Assembly (NCBI GenBank): GCA_947448885.1
Contig: CANFPJ010000002.1
Span: 1-64,000, forward strand
Direction of reading: 5' to 3'
DNA: 64,000 nt
DNA from: Comamonadaceae bacterium
GTDB lineage: Bacteria > Pseudomonadota > Gammaproteobacteria > Burkholderiales > Burkholderiaceae_C
Each line of letters opens with the position of its first letter. The first letter of the stretch is position 1. This document shows positions 42,771 to 50,716 of this stretch, piece after piece. The position numbers were made by a program, and so were the translations under genes. The notes beneath the pieces were generated by a model. It searched no databases and had not been told where the DNA came from. It was given only the letters and a program-made list of their open reading frames with translations.

Positions 42771-44429
42771 ATGCTGTTGACCGATTTGGACACCCGCGCT
42801 GCCGACTGCACTGTGCATGCGGTGCTGCAAGCCGTGGCGCTGCGCCAACCGCAGGCCGATCTGCTGTTCACCGAAGATGTGACCGCTGCCCAATACGGCA
42901 TCGCCCCCGGCACCGTGTCCTACGGGCAGGCCTTGGCCACCGTGGCGCAATGGCGCCAAGCCTATCAAGCGGCGGGCTACGGCCACGGCCACCGGGTGGG
43001 CTTGCTGCTGGACAACCGACCCGACTTTTTGTACCACTGGTGGGCACTCAATGCCTTGGGCGTGTCGGTGGTGCCCATCCATTCGGACATGCGCTCCGCC
43101 GAGTTGCAATACCTGATCGACCACAGCGAAATCGTGTTGGCGGTGGTGCTGCCGAACCGGGTGGCCGATGTGAGCCAAGCTGCCCAAGCGGTGGCTAGCG
43201 ATGCTGCGGTGTGGGCCCATGGCAGCGATGCACCGTTGCCCCCTGCCGCACGGCTGGCCCCCAGTGCTTCACAAGCGCCCGGGCGCGACAGCGAATGTGC
43301 CTTGCTCTACACCTCGGGCACCACCGGTCGGCCCAAGGGCTGCCGCTTGCTCAATGGTTATTTTTTGGCGGCAGGCCAGTGGTATGCCGACCTGGGTGGG
43401 GCCTGTGTGATGCGCTCTGCACAAGAGCGGGTCATCACCCCCTTGCCCTTGAACCACATGAATGCCATGGCCTTCTCCACCATGGTGGTGTTGCTCACCG
43501 GCGGCTGCTTGGTGCAACTCGACCGCTTTCACCCGCAAACCTGGTGGCAAAGCGTGGCCCAAAGCCGCGCCACCGTGGTTCATTACTTGGGCGTCATGCC
43601 CGCCATGCTGTTGTCGGCCCCTGCTCAGCCCAGCGACCGTGCGCACGCGGTGCGTTTTGGGTTTGGGGCCGGTGTGGACCAGCGCAACCACGCGCCGTTT
43701 GAAGCGCGCTTTGGCTTTCCCTTGGTGGAGGCCTGGGCCATGACCGAAACCGGTGCCGCGGCTTGCGTGATGGCCAATGATGAACCGCGCCATGTGGGCA
43801 CCCGCTGCTTTGGCAAACCGCCCCCCGAGATGGCCTACTGCCTGGTCGACGACCAAGGCGTGGAGGTGGGCGTGGGCGTGCCGGGTGAATTGTGGGTGCG
43901 TGCCCAAGGCCCGAATCCGCGCCAAGACTTTTTTGCCGGTTACCTCAAAGACGCGCAGGCCACCGACGAGGCCTGGGCCGGTGGTTGGTTTCACACCGGC
44001 GATTTGGTGCAGCGCGATGCCAAGGGCTTGTTGTATTTTGTCGATCGCAAAAAGAACGTGATCCGCCGCAGTGGCGAAAACATCTCGGCGGTGGAGGTGG
44101 AGAGCGTGTTGGCCCAACACCCCGCGGTCAAGGCCTGCGCCATTGCTGCCACCCCAGATGCGGTGCGCGGCGACGAGGTCTTGGCCTGTGTGGTGACCCG
44201 CGAGGCCTTGCCCGCAGCGCAGCGTGCCGCTTTGGCCCAGGATTTGGTGCGCCACTGTTTGGACCAATTGGCCTATTACAAGGCCCCGGGTTATGTGGCC
44301 TTTGTGGATGCCCTGCCGGTGACCTTGTCGCAAAAAGTCCAGCGTGGGCAATTGCGCGATGTCGCGCGTGAATTGCCTGGGCAAGCGCATTGCATCGACG
44401 TGCGCGCCCTGAAAAAGCGGCAAGCATGA
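42771..44429 (+). CDS. AMP-forming acyl-CoA synthetase (ANL superfamily)
   Basis: The 552-residue protein has the adenylate P-loop YTSGTTGRPKG, the motif AMTETGAA, the hinge region WFHTGDLVQRDAKGLLYFVDRKK and the C-terminal catalytic lysine area SQKVQRGQLRD. It should activate a carboxylate to its CoA thioester with ATP. The overall form is like CaiC/FadK-type ligases, not benzoate-CoA ligase. Situated between a dioxygenase and a thiolase-like gene, it likely loads a ring-derived acid for CoA-dependent cleavage. The ATG at 42771 is chosen because the ORF-track start lies inside the beta subunit gene. The stop overlaps the next start. Confidence 0.87.
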   Translation: MLLTDLDTRAADCTVHAVLQAVALRQPQADLLFTEDVTAAQYGIAPGTVSYGQALATVAQWRQAYQAAGYGHGHRVGLLLDNRPDFLYHWWALNALGVSVVPIHSDMRSAELQYLIDHSEIVLAVVLPNRVADVSQAAQAVASDAAVWAHGSDAPLPPAARLAPSASQAPGRDSECALLYTSGTTGRPKGCRLLNGYFLAAGQWYADLGGACVMRSAQERVITPLPLNHMNAMAFSTMVVLLTGGCLVQLDRFHPQTWWQSVAQSRATVVHYLGVMPAMLLSAPAQPSDRAHAVRFGFGAGVDQRNHAPFEARFGFPLVEAWAMTETGAAACVMANDEPRHVGTRCFGKPPPEMAYCLVDDQGVEVGVGVPGELWVRAQGPNPRQDFFAGYLKDAQATDEAWAGGWFHTGDLVQRDAKGLLYFVDRKKNVIRRSGENISAVEVESVLAQHPAVKACAIAATPDAVRGDEVLACVVTREALPAAQRAALAQDLVRHCLDQLAYYKAPGYVAFVDALPVTLSQKVQRGQLRDVARELPGQAHCIDVRALKKRQA

Positions 44430-45598
44430 GCAGTCGGCGTCAATCCTATGCAGGGGTGGCGGTGGCGGTGCCCATCACCGTGCCCTACCAACGCTACAGC
44501 ACCCAAGGAGCGCATTGGTTTGTCGGCCAGGCGCTGCAGGCCTTGATCCAAGCCTCGGGCATTGGCAAAGACGACATCGATGGCCTGTGCCTGAGCAGTT
44601 TTTCCCTCAACCCGGACACGGCGGTGGGCCTGACCCAACACCTGGGTTTGTCGCCGCGTTGGCTGGACCACATTCCCACTGGCGGGGCTTCGGGCGTGAT
44701 GGCCTTGCGCCGCGCGGCCCGGGCGGTGCAGGCCGGTGACGCCGATGTGGTGGCGTGCATTGGGGCCGACACCAACCACGTTGATTCATTTCGCCAAACC
44801 TTGGGCAGCTTCAGCCACTTTGCGCGCGACGCCAGTTACCCCTACGGCTCGGGTGGACCGAACTCGGTGTTTGCCTTCATCACCGCCAACTACATGCGCA
44901 CCTATGGCGCTCAGCGCGAAGACTTTGGCCGCATCGCGGTGGCCCAACGCCGCAATGCTTTGAAAAACCCCAACGCCTTGTTCAAAAAAGCCTTGAGCTT
45001 GGACGAGTACATGGCGGGGCGGCCGATTTCCGACCCGATCCACCTGTTTGATTGCGTCATGCCTTGTGCGGGGGCGGATGCGTTTTTGGTCATGGGCGAA
45101 CAGCGCGCCCGCGACCTGGGCCTGCCCCACGCCATCATCCGTGGCGCGATTGAACGGCACAATGCTTTTGCCAGCGACCCCATCATGGTGCAAGGCGGTT
45201 GGCGGCGTGACCTGGCCGATTTGTACGCCCAAGCCGATGCCACAGCGGCGCAGGTGGATTTTGTGCAAACCTATGACGACTACCCGGTGATCGTGATGAT
45301 GCAATTCGAAGACTTGGGTTTTTGTGCCAAGGGCGAAGGCCCGCAGTTTGTGCGCGACCACAGCTTGACCCACGATGGCAGCTTTCCCAACAACACCAGC
45401 GGGGGTCAACTGTCGGTGGGCCAGGCCGGTGCGGCAGGCGGCTTCATTGGCATGGTCGAGGCGCTGCGCCAACTGTGCGACTCGGCTGGCGAACGCCAAG
45501 TGACCAACGCGCAACTGGGCTTGGTGTCGGGTTTTGGCATGGTCACCTACGACCGCTGTTTGTGCACCGGCGCGGTGTTGTTGGGGCGACCCGCATGA
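44426..45598 (+). CDS. Thiolase-like protein lacking the catalytic cysteine (Ltp2-type candidate aldolase)
   Basis: The 390-residue protein has the thiolase fold of the SCP-x/Ltp branch, but key catalytic residues are replaced. The nucleophilic cysteine position reads TGGASG (Gly87), the HDCF histidine position reads YDDYP, and the GHPxGATG loop reads GGQLSVGQAG. LEDLGFC-like EDLGFCAKGEGPQF is retained. Such Cys-less homologues pair with DUF35/OB-fold zinc-ribbon proteins; Ltp2-ChsH2 in steroid side-chain degradation is a CoA-thioester retro-aldolase of this type. The next gene encodes just such a zinc ribbon. An aldolase rather than thiolase role is inferred. Confidence 0.82.
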   Translation: MSSRRQSYAGVAVAVPITVPYQRYSTQGAHWFVGQALQALIQASGIGKDDIDGLCLSSFSLNPDTAVGLTQHLGLSPRWLDHIPTGGASGVMALRRAARAVQAGDADVVACIGADTNHVDSFRQTLGSFSHFARDASYPYGSGGPNSVFAFITANYMRTYGAQREDFGRIAVAQRRNALKNPNALFKKALSLDEYMAGRPISDPIHLFDCVMPCAGADAFLVMGEQRARDLGLPHAIIRGAIERHNAFASDPIMVQGGWRRDLADLYAQADATAAQVDFVQTYDDYPVIVMMQFEDLGFCAKGEGPQFVRDHSLTHDGSFPNNTSGGQLSVGQAGAAGGFIGMVEALRQLCDSAGERQVTNAQLGLVSGFGMVTYDRCLCTGAVLLGRPA

Positions 45599-46848
45599 CC
45601 ATGCCGCTGATGCGCCCAGCGCGCAAAAACCCGGTTTTGCGCACCCCGCAAATGAACCTGCCGCCATCGGCGCGCAGCCGTGTGGCCTTGGGACTGACCG
45701 CTGCCGCCGCTGAAGGCCGTTTTGAATTGCAGGTGTGCCAAGACTGCGCCAGCGTGCAGTACCCGCCGCGCGAGGCCTGTGTGCACTGTGTGTCACCGCA
45801 CCTGAAGTGGCGCGCGCAATCGGGCTGGGGCCAGTTGTTGGCCAGCACCACCTTGCACCACAGCAATGATTTGTTTTTTCGCGAGCGCTTGCCCTGGCGC
45901 TTGGGCATGGTGGCGCTGGACGCGGGGCCTTCGGTGATGGTGCACTTGCACAGCGAAGTCACCGAGGCCCCCTGCCGGGTTCGGGTGGGTGCGCGTTTGG
46001 ACCGTGCGGGCCAAGCGGTGTTGATAGGTTTTCCAGAGAAAGAGAGCGAGCACATGGTCGACGACAAAATGCTGCGCGAAATGGGCAGCGACCCCAAGTT
46101 CCGCAAGGCCCTGGTCACCGATGGCAAAACCCCGGTGGGCCAAGCCTTGGTGCGGGCCTTGGTCAAAGCGGGTGCGGACATTGTGTGGGTGGGCCATGCC
46201 GAACCGTGGAAGAAGTTGCCTGGCTTGGCCGAGTTGGCCGAGATCCCACAGGTGACCATGCTGCCACTCGACCTGAGCAATGAGCGCTCGGTCACCACCT
46301 TGGCCGGCGAGATCGGCGGCAAGGTGGACATCGTCATCAACAACGCCGAGGTGCACCGCAGCCACGGCATTGGCAACCGCACCGGCACCGATGTGGCGCG
46401 CATGGAAATGGAGATCAACTACCTGGGCTTGCTGCGCTTGTCCCAGGCCTTGGGCCCGGCTTTGCAAGGGCGCGCCGCCGATGGGGTGACCCACGCCTGC
46501 GCGTGGGTGAACTTGCTGTCAATTTACGCCTTGTCCAATTTCCCCTCTCACGGCACCTACTCGGCGTCCAAGGCCGCAGCTTATTCTTTGTCGCAATGTT
46601 TGCGCGCCGAGATGCGGCCATCGGGCATTCGCGTGGTCCATGTGTTTCCCGGACCGATTGACGATGAATGGAACCAAAACATGCCACCACCCAAATTGGC
46701 GCCCGACACCTTGGCCCAAGCGGTGATCAAAGCCTTGCGCGATGGCACCGAAGACGTGTACCCCGGTGACGTGGCCCAAGAGTGGTTGCAGCGCTGGCGC
46801 GACAACCCCAAGGTGTTGGAGCGAGAAATCGCCGCAGGGGGCACATGA
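45595..46848 (+). CDS. Zn-ribbon/OB-fold (DUF35) domain fused to a degenerate SDR domain
   Basis: The 417-residue protein begins with a rubredoxin-like zinc ribbon (C48-x2-C51 and C62-x2-C65, CQDC...CVHC) and an OB-fold (about residues 66-145). It continues into an SDR domain from about residue 160. The SDR has an altered nucleotide loop (VTDGKTPVGQA), NNAE for NNAG, and YSASK with the catalytic tyrosine and lysine. DUF35 proteins bind CoA substrates and associate with thiolase-like partners; the gene overlaps such a partner. The fusion suggests C-C cleavage coupled to reduction or oxidation of the product. I know of no characterised protein with this architecture. The start 45595 is set by the overlap with the previous stop. 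Confidence 0.8.
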   Translation: MTMPLMRPARKNPVLRTPQMNLPPSARSRVALGLTAAAAEGRFELQVCQDCASVQYPPREACVHCVSPHLKWRAQSGWGQLLASTTLHHSNDLFFRERLPWRLGMVALDAGPSVMVHLHSEVTEAPCRVRVGARLDRAGQAVLIGFPEKESEHMVDDKMLREMGSDPKFRKALVTDGKTPVGQALVRALVKAGADIVWVGHAEPWKKLPGLAELAEIPQVTMLPLDLSNERSVTTLAGEIGGKVDIVINNAEVHRSHGIGNRTGTDVARMEMEINYLGLLRLSQALGPALQGRAADGVTHACAWVNLLSIYALSNFPSHGTYSASKAAAYSLSQCLRAEMRPSGIRVVHVFPGPIDDEWNQNMPPPKLAPDTLAQAVIKALRDGTEDVYPGDVAQEWLQRWRDNPKVLEREIAAGGT

Positions 46849-47645
46849 GCATGGCCACCACTGCCCCCTTGTTGAATGCCTTGGTCGAGGCCATGCGCAC
46901 GCGGCGCATTGAAGTCATCGACCTGACCCAAACCCTGACCCCTGACTTTCCGCAAATTGCCCTGCCGCCCGAGATGGGCCAGTGCTGGCCGTTTCGCATC
47001 GAAGAGGCATCGCATTACGATGCGCGCGGCCCGGGTTGGTACTGGAACAACTTTTCCTGTGGCGAGCACACCGGCACCCACTTCGACGCGCCCATCCATT
47101 GGATCTCTGGGCGCGACCTGCCGAACAATGCCGTTGACACCATTCCGGTGCAGCACTTTGTGGCCCCGGCTTGCGTGGTCGATTGCTCGGCCCAGGTGGC
47201 ACAAAACCCCGACTACCTGTTGACGGTGGACGATTTGTTGGCCTTTGAGGCCCAGCATGGCCGCATCCCCGCCGGTGCTTGGTTGCTCATGCGCACCGAT
47301 TGGTCGCAGCGCAGCGACCCCGAGGCCTACCAAAATTTTGACGAAACCGGCCAGCACACCCCCGGCCCCAGCACCGAAGCCGTGCGCTTTTTGGTCGATC
47401 AGCGCGACGTCTTGGGTTTTGGTTCCGAGGCCATTGGCACCGATGCCGGTCAGGGCTATCACCTGCGTCCCCCTTATCCCTGCCACTACTACATGCACGG
47501 TGCGGGCCGCTATGGCTTGCAGTGCTTGGCCAATTTGGACCGATTGCCCCCCACAGGCGCGGTGATTTTGAGCCCGCCCTTGAAGATTCAAAAAGGCAGT
47601 GGCAGCCCCTTGCGGGTGTTGGCCTTGGTGGAGCACGCCGCGTGA
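46845..47645 (+). CDS. Cyclase-family metal-dependent hydrolase (kynurenine formamidase / isatin hydrolase fold)
   Basis: The 266-residue protein belongs to the PF04199 cyclase family. It has IDLTQTLTPDFP at the start and the metal-binding motif GEHTGTHFDAPIHW (H-x-G-T-H-x-D-x-P-x-H) at about residues 68-80. Relatives hydrolyse amides or lactams of aromatic compounds, such as N-formylkynurenine and isatin, or act as mandelamidases. It overlaps both neighbours (ATGA, GTGA) and is therefore an integral step in the pathway. The specific substrate is not determined. Confidence 0.85.
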   Translation: MSMATTAPLLNALVEAMRTRRIEVIDLTQTLTPDFPQIALPPEMGQCWPFRIEEASHYDARGPGWYWNNFSCGEHTGTHFDAPIHWISGRDLPNNAVDTIPVQHFVAPACVVDCSAQVAQNPDYLLTVDDLLAFEAQHGRIPAGAWLLMRTDWSQRSDPEAYQNFDETGQHTPGPSTEAVRFLVDQRDVLGFGSEAIGTDAGQGYHLRPPYPCHYYMHGAGRYGLQCLANLDRLPPTGAVILSPPLKIQKGSGSPLRVLALVEHAA

Positions 47646-48391
47646 GCCACGCCCCGGCACCGGGTTGGCGACAGGTGGCCTTGGTCAGTGGCGGCAGCGC
47701 CGGCATTGGGCGCGCCGTGTGCGAACAGCTGTTGGCGCAAGGCTGCGAGGTGGTGTCGCTGGACATCCAAGCCCCAGGCTGGCAGCACCCCCACTTGCAT
47801 GCGGTGCAGGTGGATTTGCTGGACCGCGAAGCCACCGCGCAAGCCCTGCAGCAAGTGGTGCAGGCGTGGCCCATCAACACCGTGGTGCACAACGCGGGGT
47901 TGATCCGCGCCGCCTTGCTGCCCGATGTGCGCCTGAGCGACTTGGACGATTTGACCCAACTGCACTTGGCCTGCGCCATCCAAATGGTGCAAGCGGCCTT
48001 GCCCACCATGCAGGCACAACAATTTGGCCGGGTGGTGCTGTTGTCATCGCGCGCGGCGGTGGGCCTGGCCACCCGCAGTGCCTATTCGGCCACCAAGGCC
48101 GGTCTGATGGGCATGGCCCGCACCTGGGCATTGGAGTTGGGCCCACAGGGCATCACTGTGAATGTGATTGCGCCTGGCCCCATCCGCAGCACAGCCATGT
48201 TCCACGATGTGGTGCCTGCGGGCAGCGACAAAGAGGCGCAATTGGCCGCGTCCTTGCCCGTGCGCCGCTTGGGAGAGCCCGCCGATGTGGCCCGTACCGC
48301 CGGTTTTTTTGCCCAGCCCGACAGCGGCTTCATCACCGGCCAGGTTTTGTACGTTTGTGGGGGTGCCAGCGTGGGGAGTTTGAATTTGTGA
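47642..48391 (+). CDS. Short-chain dehydrogenase/reductase
   Basis: The 249-residue SDR has the cofactor motif ALVSGGSAGIGRA, HNAG in place of NNAG, LLSSRAAVG and YSATK, and FITGQVLYVCGG at the end. It starts with GTG at 47642, overlapping the cyclase stop. It is the last gene before the 142-bp leader of the ABC transporter and may be the final dehydrogenase of the pathway. The substrate is unknown. Confidence 0.86.
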   Translation: MSHAPAPGWRQVALVSGGSAGIGRAVCEQLLAQGCEVVSLDIQAPGWQHPHLHAVQVDLLDREATAQALQQVVQAWPINTVVHNAGLIRAALLPDVRLSDLDDLTQLHLACAIQMVQAALPTMQAQQFGRVVLLSSRAAVGLATRSAYSATKAGLMGMARTWALELGPQGITVNVIAPGPIRSTAMFHDVVPAGSDKEAQLAASLPVRRLGEPADVARTAGFFAQPDSGFITGQVLYVCGGASVGSLNL

Positions 48392-48428
48392 TGGGTTGGC
48401 TGGGCGCCTCATGGATGAAAAAGCGCAC

Positions 48429-48468
48429 AGGGGGAATCCCTGAGGGTTTCCCTCGTCGCTCAAGCGAC
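48429..48468. promoter_or_regulatory. Cluster of three palindromes upstream of the ABC binding-protein gene
   Basis: Three adjoining inverted repeats occur. One is GGGA-A-TCCC (inside 48429-48441, with outer AGGG/CCCT). The second is GAGGG-TTT-CCCTC (48442-48454, perfect). The third is GTCGCT-CA-AGCGAC (48455-48468, perfect). They sit 65-105 bp before the liv binding-protein start, in the only sizeable gap of this region. They could be operators, or hairpins acting as an attenuator or processing site after the SDR gene. Confidence 0.5.
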
Positions 48469-48533
48469 AATGTGGGGTTTTGGATATTTGCCGGTTCTTC
48501 AGGGATCGGCCTTGTTGTTTTAAAGGAGTGATC

Positions 48534-49721
48534 ATGCGCACATCAAAATCGGGCCGTTTGCTGGCCTTGTCTTTGGCCAGCTTGCTGGCCGCTTCCCTGG
48601 TACAGGCCGCTGACAAGGTCAAGGTCGGGTTTGTCAGCACCTTGTCGGGCCCCAATGGCGCATTGGGCGCAGAGATTCGCGATGCCTTCAACTTGGCGGT
48701 CAAGCTCAATGGCGGCAAGCTCGGGGGTTTGCCCGCCGAGGTGTTGATTGGCGACGACCAGTTCAAGCCCGATGTGGGCAAGCAACTGTTTGAGCGCTAT
48801 GTCAAGCGTGACAAGGTCGACTTCATGACCGGTGTGGTGTTCTCCAACATCATGTTGGCGGGTTTGCCCGAGGCCGTGGGCGAAAAAACCTTTTACCTGA
48901 GCCCCAACGCCGCACCATCGCCCATCGCCGGCAAAGAGTGCACCCCTTATTTCTTTGCCGTGTCTTGGCCCAATGATGCCTATCACGAGGCCGCTGGTCA
49001 GTACGCCACCACCAAAGGCTTCAAGTCGGCTTATTTGGTCGCCCCCAATTACCAAGCGGGCAAAGACTCCTTGGCCGGTTTCAAGCGTTACTACAAAGGC
49101 AAGGTGGCCGCTGAGGTCTACACCAAGCTGGGCCAATTGGATTACTCGGCAGAGTTGGCCGAAATCCGCGCCGCCAAACCCGACGTGCTGTATTTCTTCT
49201 TGCCCGGGGGCATGGGCATCAACTTCATCAAGCAGTTTGTCGCCGCCGGTTTGAACAAAGACACCAAGCTGGTGTTGCCTGGCTTTGGCTCTGACCAAGA
49301 CATCATCCGCAGCGTGGGTGACGAAATGCTGGGCATCAACGACACCGCCCACTGGGGCTTGGACTTGAACAACGCGGCCAACAAAAAGTTTGTGGCCGAG
49401 TTTGAAAAAGAATACAAGCGCTTGCCCACCGTCTACGCCGCCCAAGGCTATGACACGGCTTTGTTGATCGATGCAGCCGTGCGTGGTGCCAAAGGCAACT
49501 TGGAAGACAAAGAAGCCCTGCGCCGCCACATCAAAGAGGCCAAGTTTGAATCGGTGCGCGGTGCCTTCAAGTTCAACACCAACCAGTACCCGATCCAAAA
49601 CTACTATTTGCGCGAAGTGCAAAAAGACGCGCAGGGTCGCTTGGTCAACAAGATCGTTTCGCAAACCCCCGTGTTGGCCAACCATGGCGACGCTTACGTG
49701 CAAGATTGCCCCATGAAATAA
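48534..49721 (+). CDS. Branched-chain-type ABC transporter substrate-binding protein
   Basis: The 395-residue periplasmic protein has a signal peptide (LLALSLASLLAASLVQAADK) and a Peripla_BP_6 fold start KVGFVSTLSGPNGALGAEI. It also shows LDYSAELAEIRAAKPD and VYAAQGYDTALLID. Proteins of this type in aromatic clusters bind aromatic acids as well as amino acids. The ATG at 48534 follows AAAGGAGTG. A strong terminator directly downstream suggests it is made in excess over the permease. Confidence 0.9.
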   Translation: MRTSKSGRLLALSLASLLAASLVQAADKVKVGFVSTLSGPNGALGAEIRDAFNLAVKLNGGKLGGLPAEVLIGDDQFKPDVGKQLFERYVKRDKVDFMTGVVFSNIMLAGLPEAVGEKTFYLSPNAAPSPIAGKECTPYFFAVSWPNDAYHEAAGQYATTKGFKSAYLVAPNYQAGKDSLAGFKRYYKGKVAAEVYTKLGQLDYSAELAEIRAAKPDVLYFFLPGGMGINFIKQFVAAGLNKDTKLVLPGFGSDQDIIRSVGDEMLGINDTAHWGLDLNNAANKKFVAEFEKEYKRLPTVYAAQGYDTALLIDAAVRGAKGNLEDKEALRRHIKEAKFESVRGAFKFNTNQYPIQNYYLREVQKDAQGRLVNKIVSQTPVLANHGDAYVQDCPMK

Positions 49722-49745
49722 GCGCTGGGGCGCTGCCACCCAGAA

Positions 49746-49780
49746 GCCCCGCCACACCGTGGTGGGGCATTTTTTGTTTT
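49746..49780 (+). terminator. Rho-independent terminator after the binding-protein gene
   Basis: GCCCCGCCAC (49746-49755), loop ACC and GTGGTGGGGC (59-68) form a 10-bp stem with one G-T wobble, followed by ATTTTTTGTTTT. The position between the binding-protein and livH genes fits partial termination, which lowers permease relative to binding protein. Confidence 0.85.
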
Positions 49781-49798
49781 TGACCGGTACGCGCGTGC

Positions 49799-50716
49799 AT
49801 GACCTGGATTTTGTTTCTTGAACAAAGCCTCAACGGGCTGCAGTTTGGTTTGATGTTGTTTTTGCTGGCCTCGGGCTTGACCCTGGTGTTTGGCATCATG
49901 GACATGATCAACTTGGCCCATGGTGCTTTGTACATGGTGGGTGCCTTTTTGGCCGCCTGGTTGGTGGACTTGACGCATTCATTTTTATGGGGCGTCTTGC
50001 TGGCCGTGCCCCTGACGGCGGCGTTTGGCATGGTGCTCGAATCCACGCTGCTGCGCAGCCTGTACCGGCGCGATCACATGTCGCAGGTGCTGGCCACCTT
50101 TGCCCTGATTCTGATCATCAACGAAGCGGTGCGCATGATTTGGGGCAGCGATTTGGCCTTGTCAGCACCCGCGGCTTTGTCGGGCCCGGTGGAGCTGTTG
50201 CCCGGCTTGAAATACCCCAGCTACCGCTTGGTCATCATTGGCGTGGGCTTGGCCTTGGCCTTGTTTTTGTACCTGGTGGTGACCCAAACCCGCATGGGCG
50301 CTTGGGTGCGTGCGGGGGCCTCCAACCGCGACATGGCCATGGCCATGGGCATCAACATCCAGCGCTTGTTCACCCTGGTGTTTGGTTTGGGCGCGGCCAT
50401 GTGCGCGGTCGCCGGCGCCATGCTCGGGCCTTTGTTGGCGGTCCAAGTGGGCATGGGTGAGAGCATTTTGATCTTGGCTTTTGTGGTCATTGTGATTGGC
50501 GGAATTGGGTCCATTTGGGGGGCTTTTGTGGGCTCTTTGTTGGTCGGTTTTGTCGACACCTTTGGCCGCACCTTGTTGCCGCACCTGTTTCGCGAAATCT
50601 TTCCGCCGCAAGTCGCGGCCACCGCTGGTCCGGCAGCCGCATCGATCATGGTTTACCTGTTGATGGCGGTGGTGTTGTTCATCCGCCCCCAGGGCTTGTT
50701 CTCGCGCAAATCATGA
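49799..50716 (+). CDS. livH: Branched-chain-type ABC transporter permease LivH
   Basis: The 305-residue permease has about eight helices and the LivH pattern LASGLTLVFGIMDMINLAHGALYM at the N-terminus, with GGIGSIWGAFVGSLLVGFVDTFG near the C-terminus. It forms the channel with LivM. The start at 49799 is 19 bp after the terminator. The stop overlaps livM (ATGA). Confidence 0.92.
   Translation: MTWILFLEQSLNGLQFGLMLFLLASGLTLVFGIMDMINLAHGALYMVGAFLAAWLVDLTHSFLWGVLLAVPLTAAFGMVLESTLLRSLYRRDHMSQVLATFALILIINEAVRMIWGSDLALSAPAALSGPVELLPGLKYPSYRLVIIGVGLALALFLYLVVTQTRMGAWVRAGASNRDMAMAMGINIQRLFTLVFGLGAAMCAVAGAMLGPLLAVQVGMGESILILAFVVIVIGGIGSIWGAFVGSLLVGFVDTFGRTLLPHLFREIFPPQVAATAGPAAASIMVYLLMAVVLFIRPQGLFSRKS

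Noticed and set aside
45322-45594. N-terminal extension of the DUF35-SDR fusion in the ORF track
   Set aside because: It lies inside the upstream thiolase-like gene in a different frame; the ATG at 45595 in the stop overlap is the natural start.
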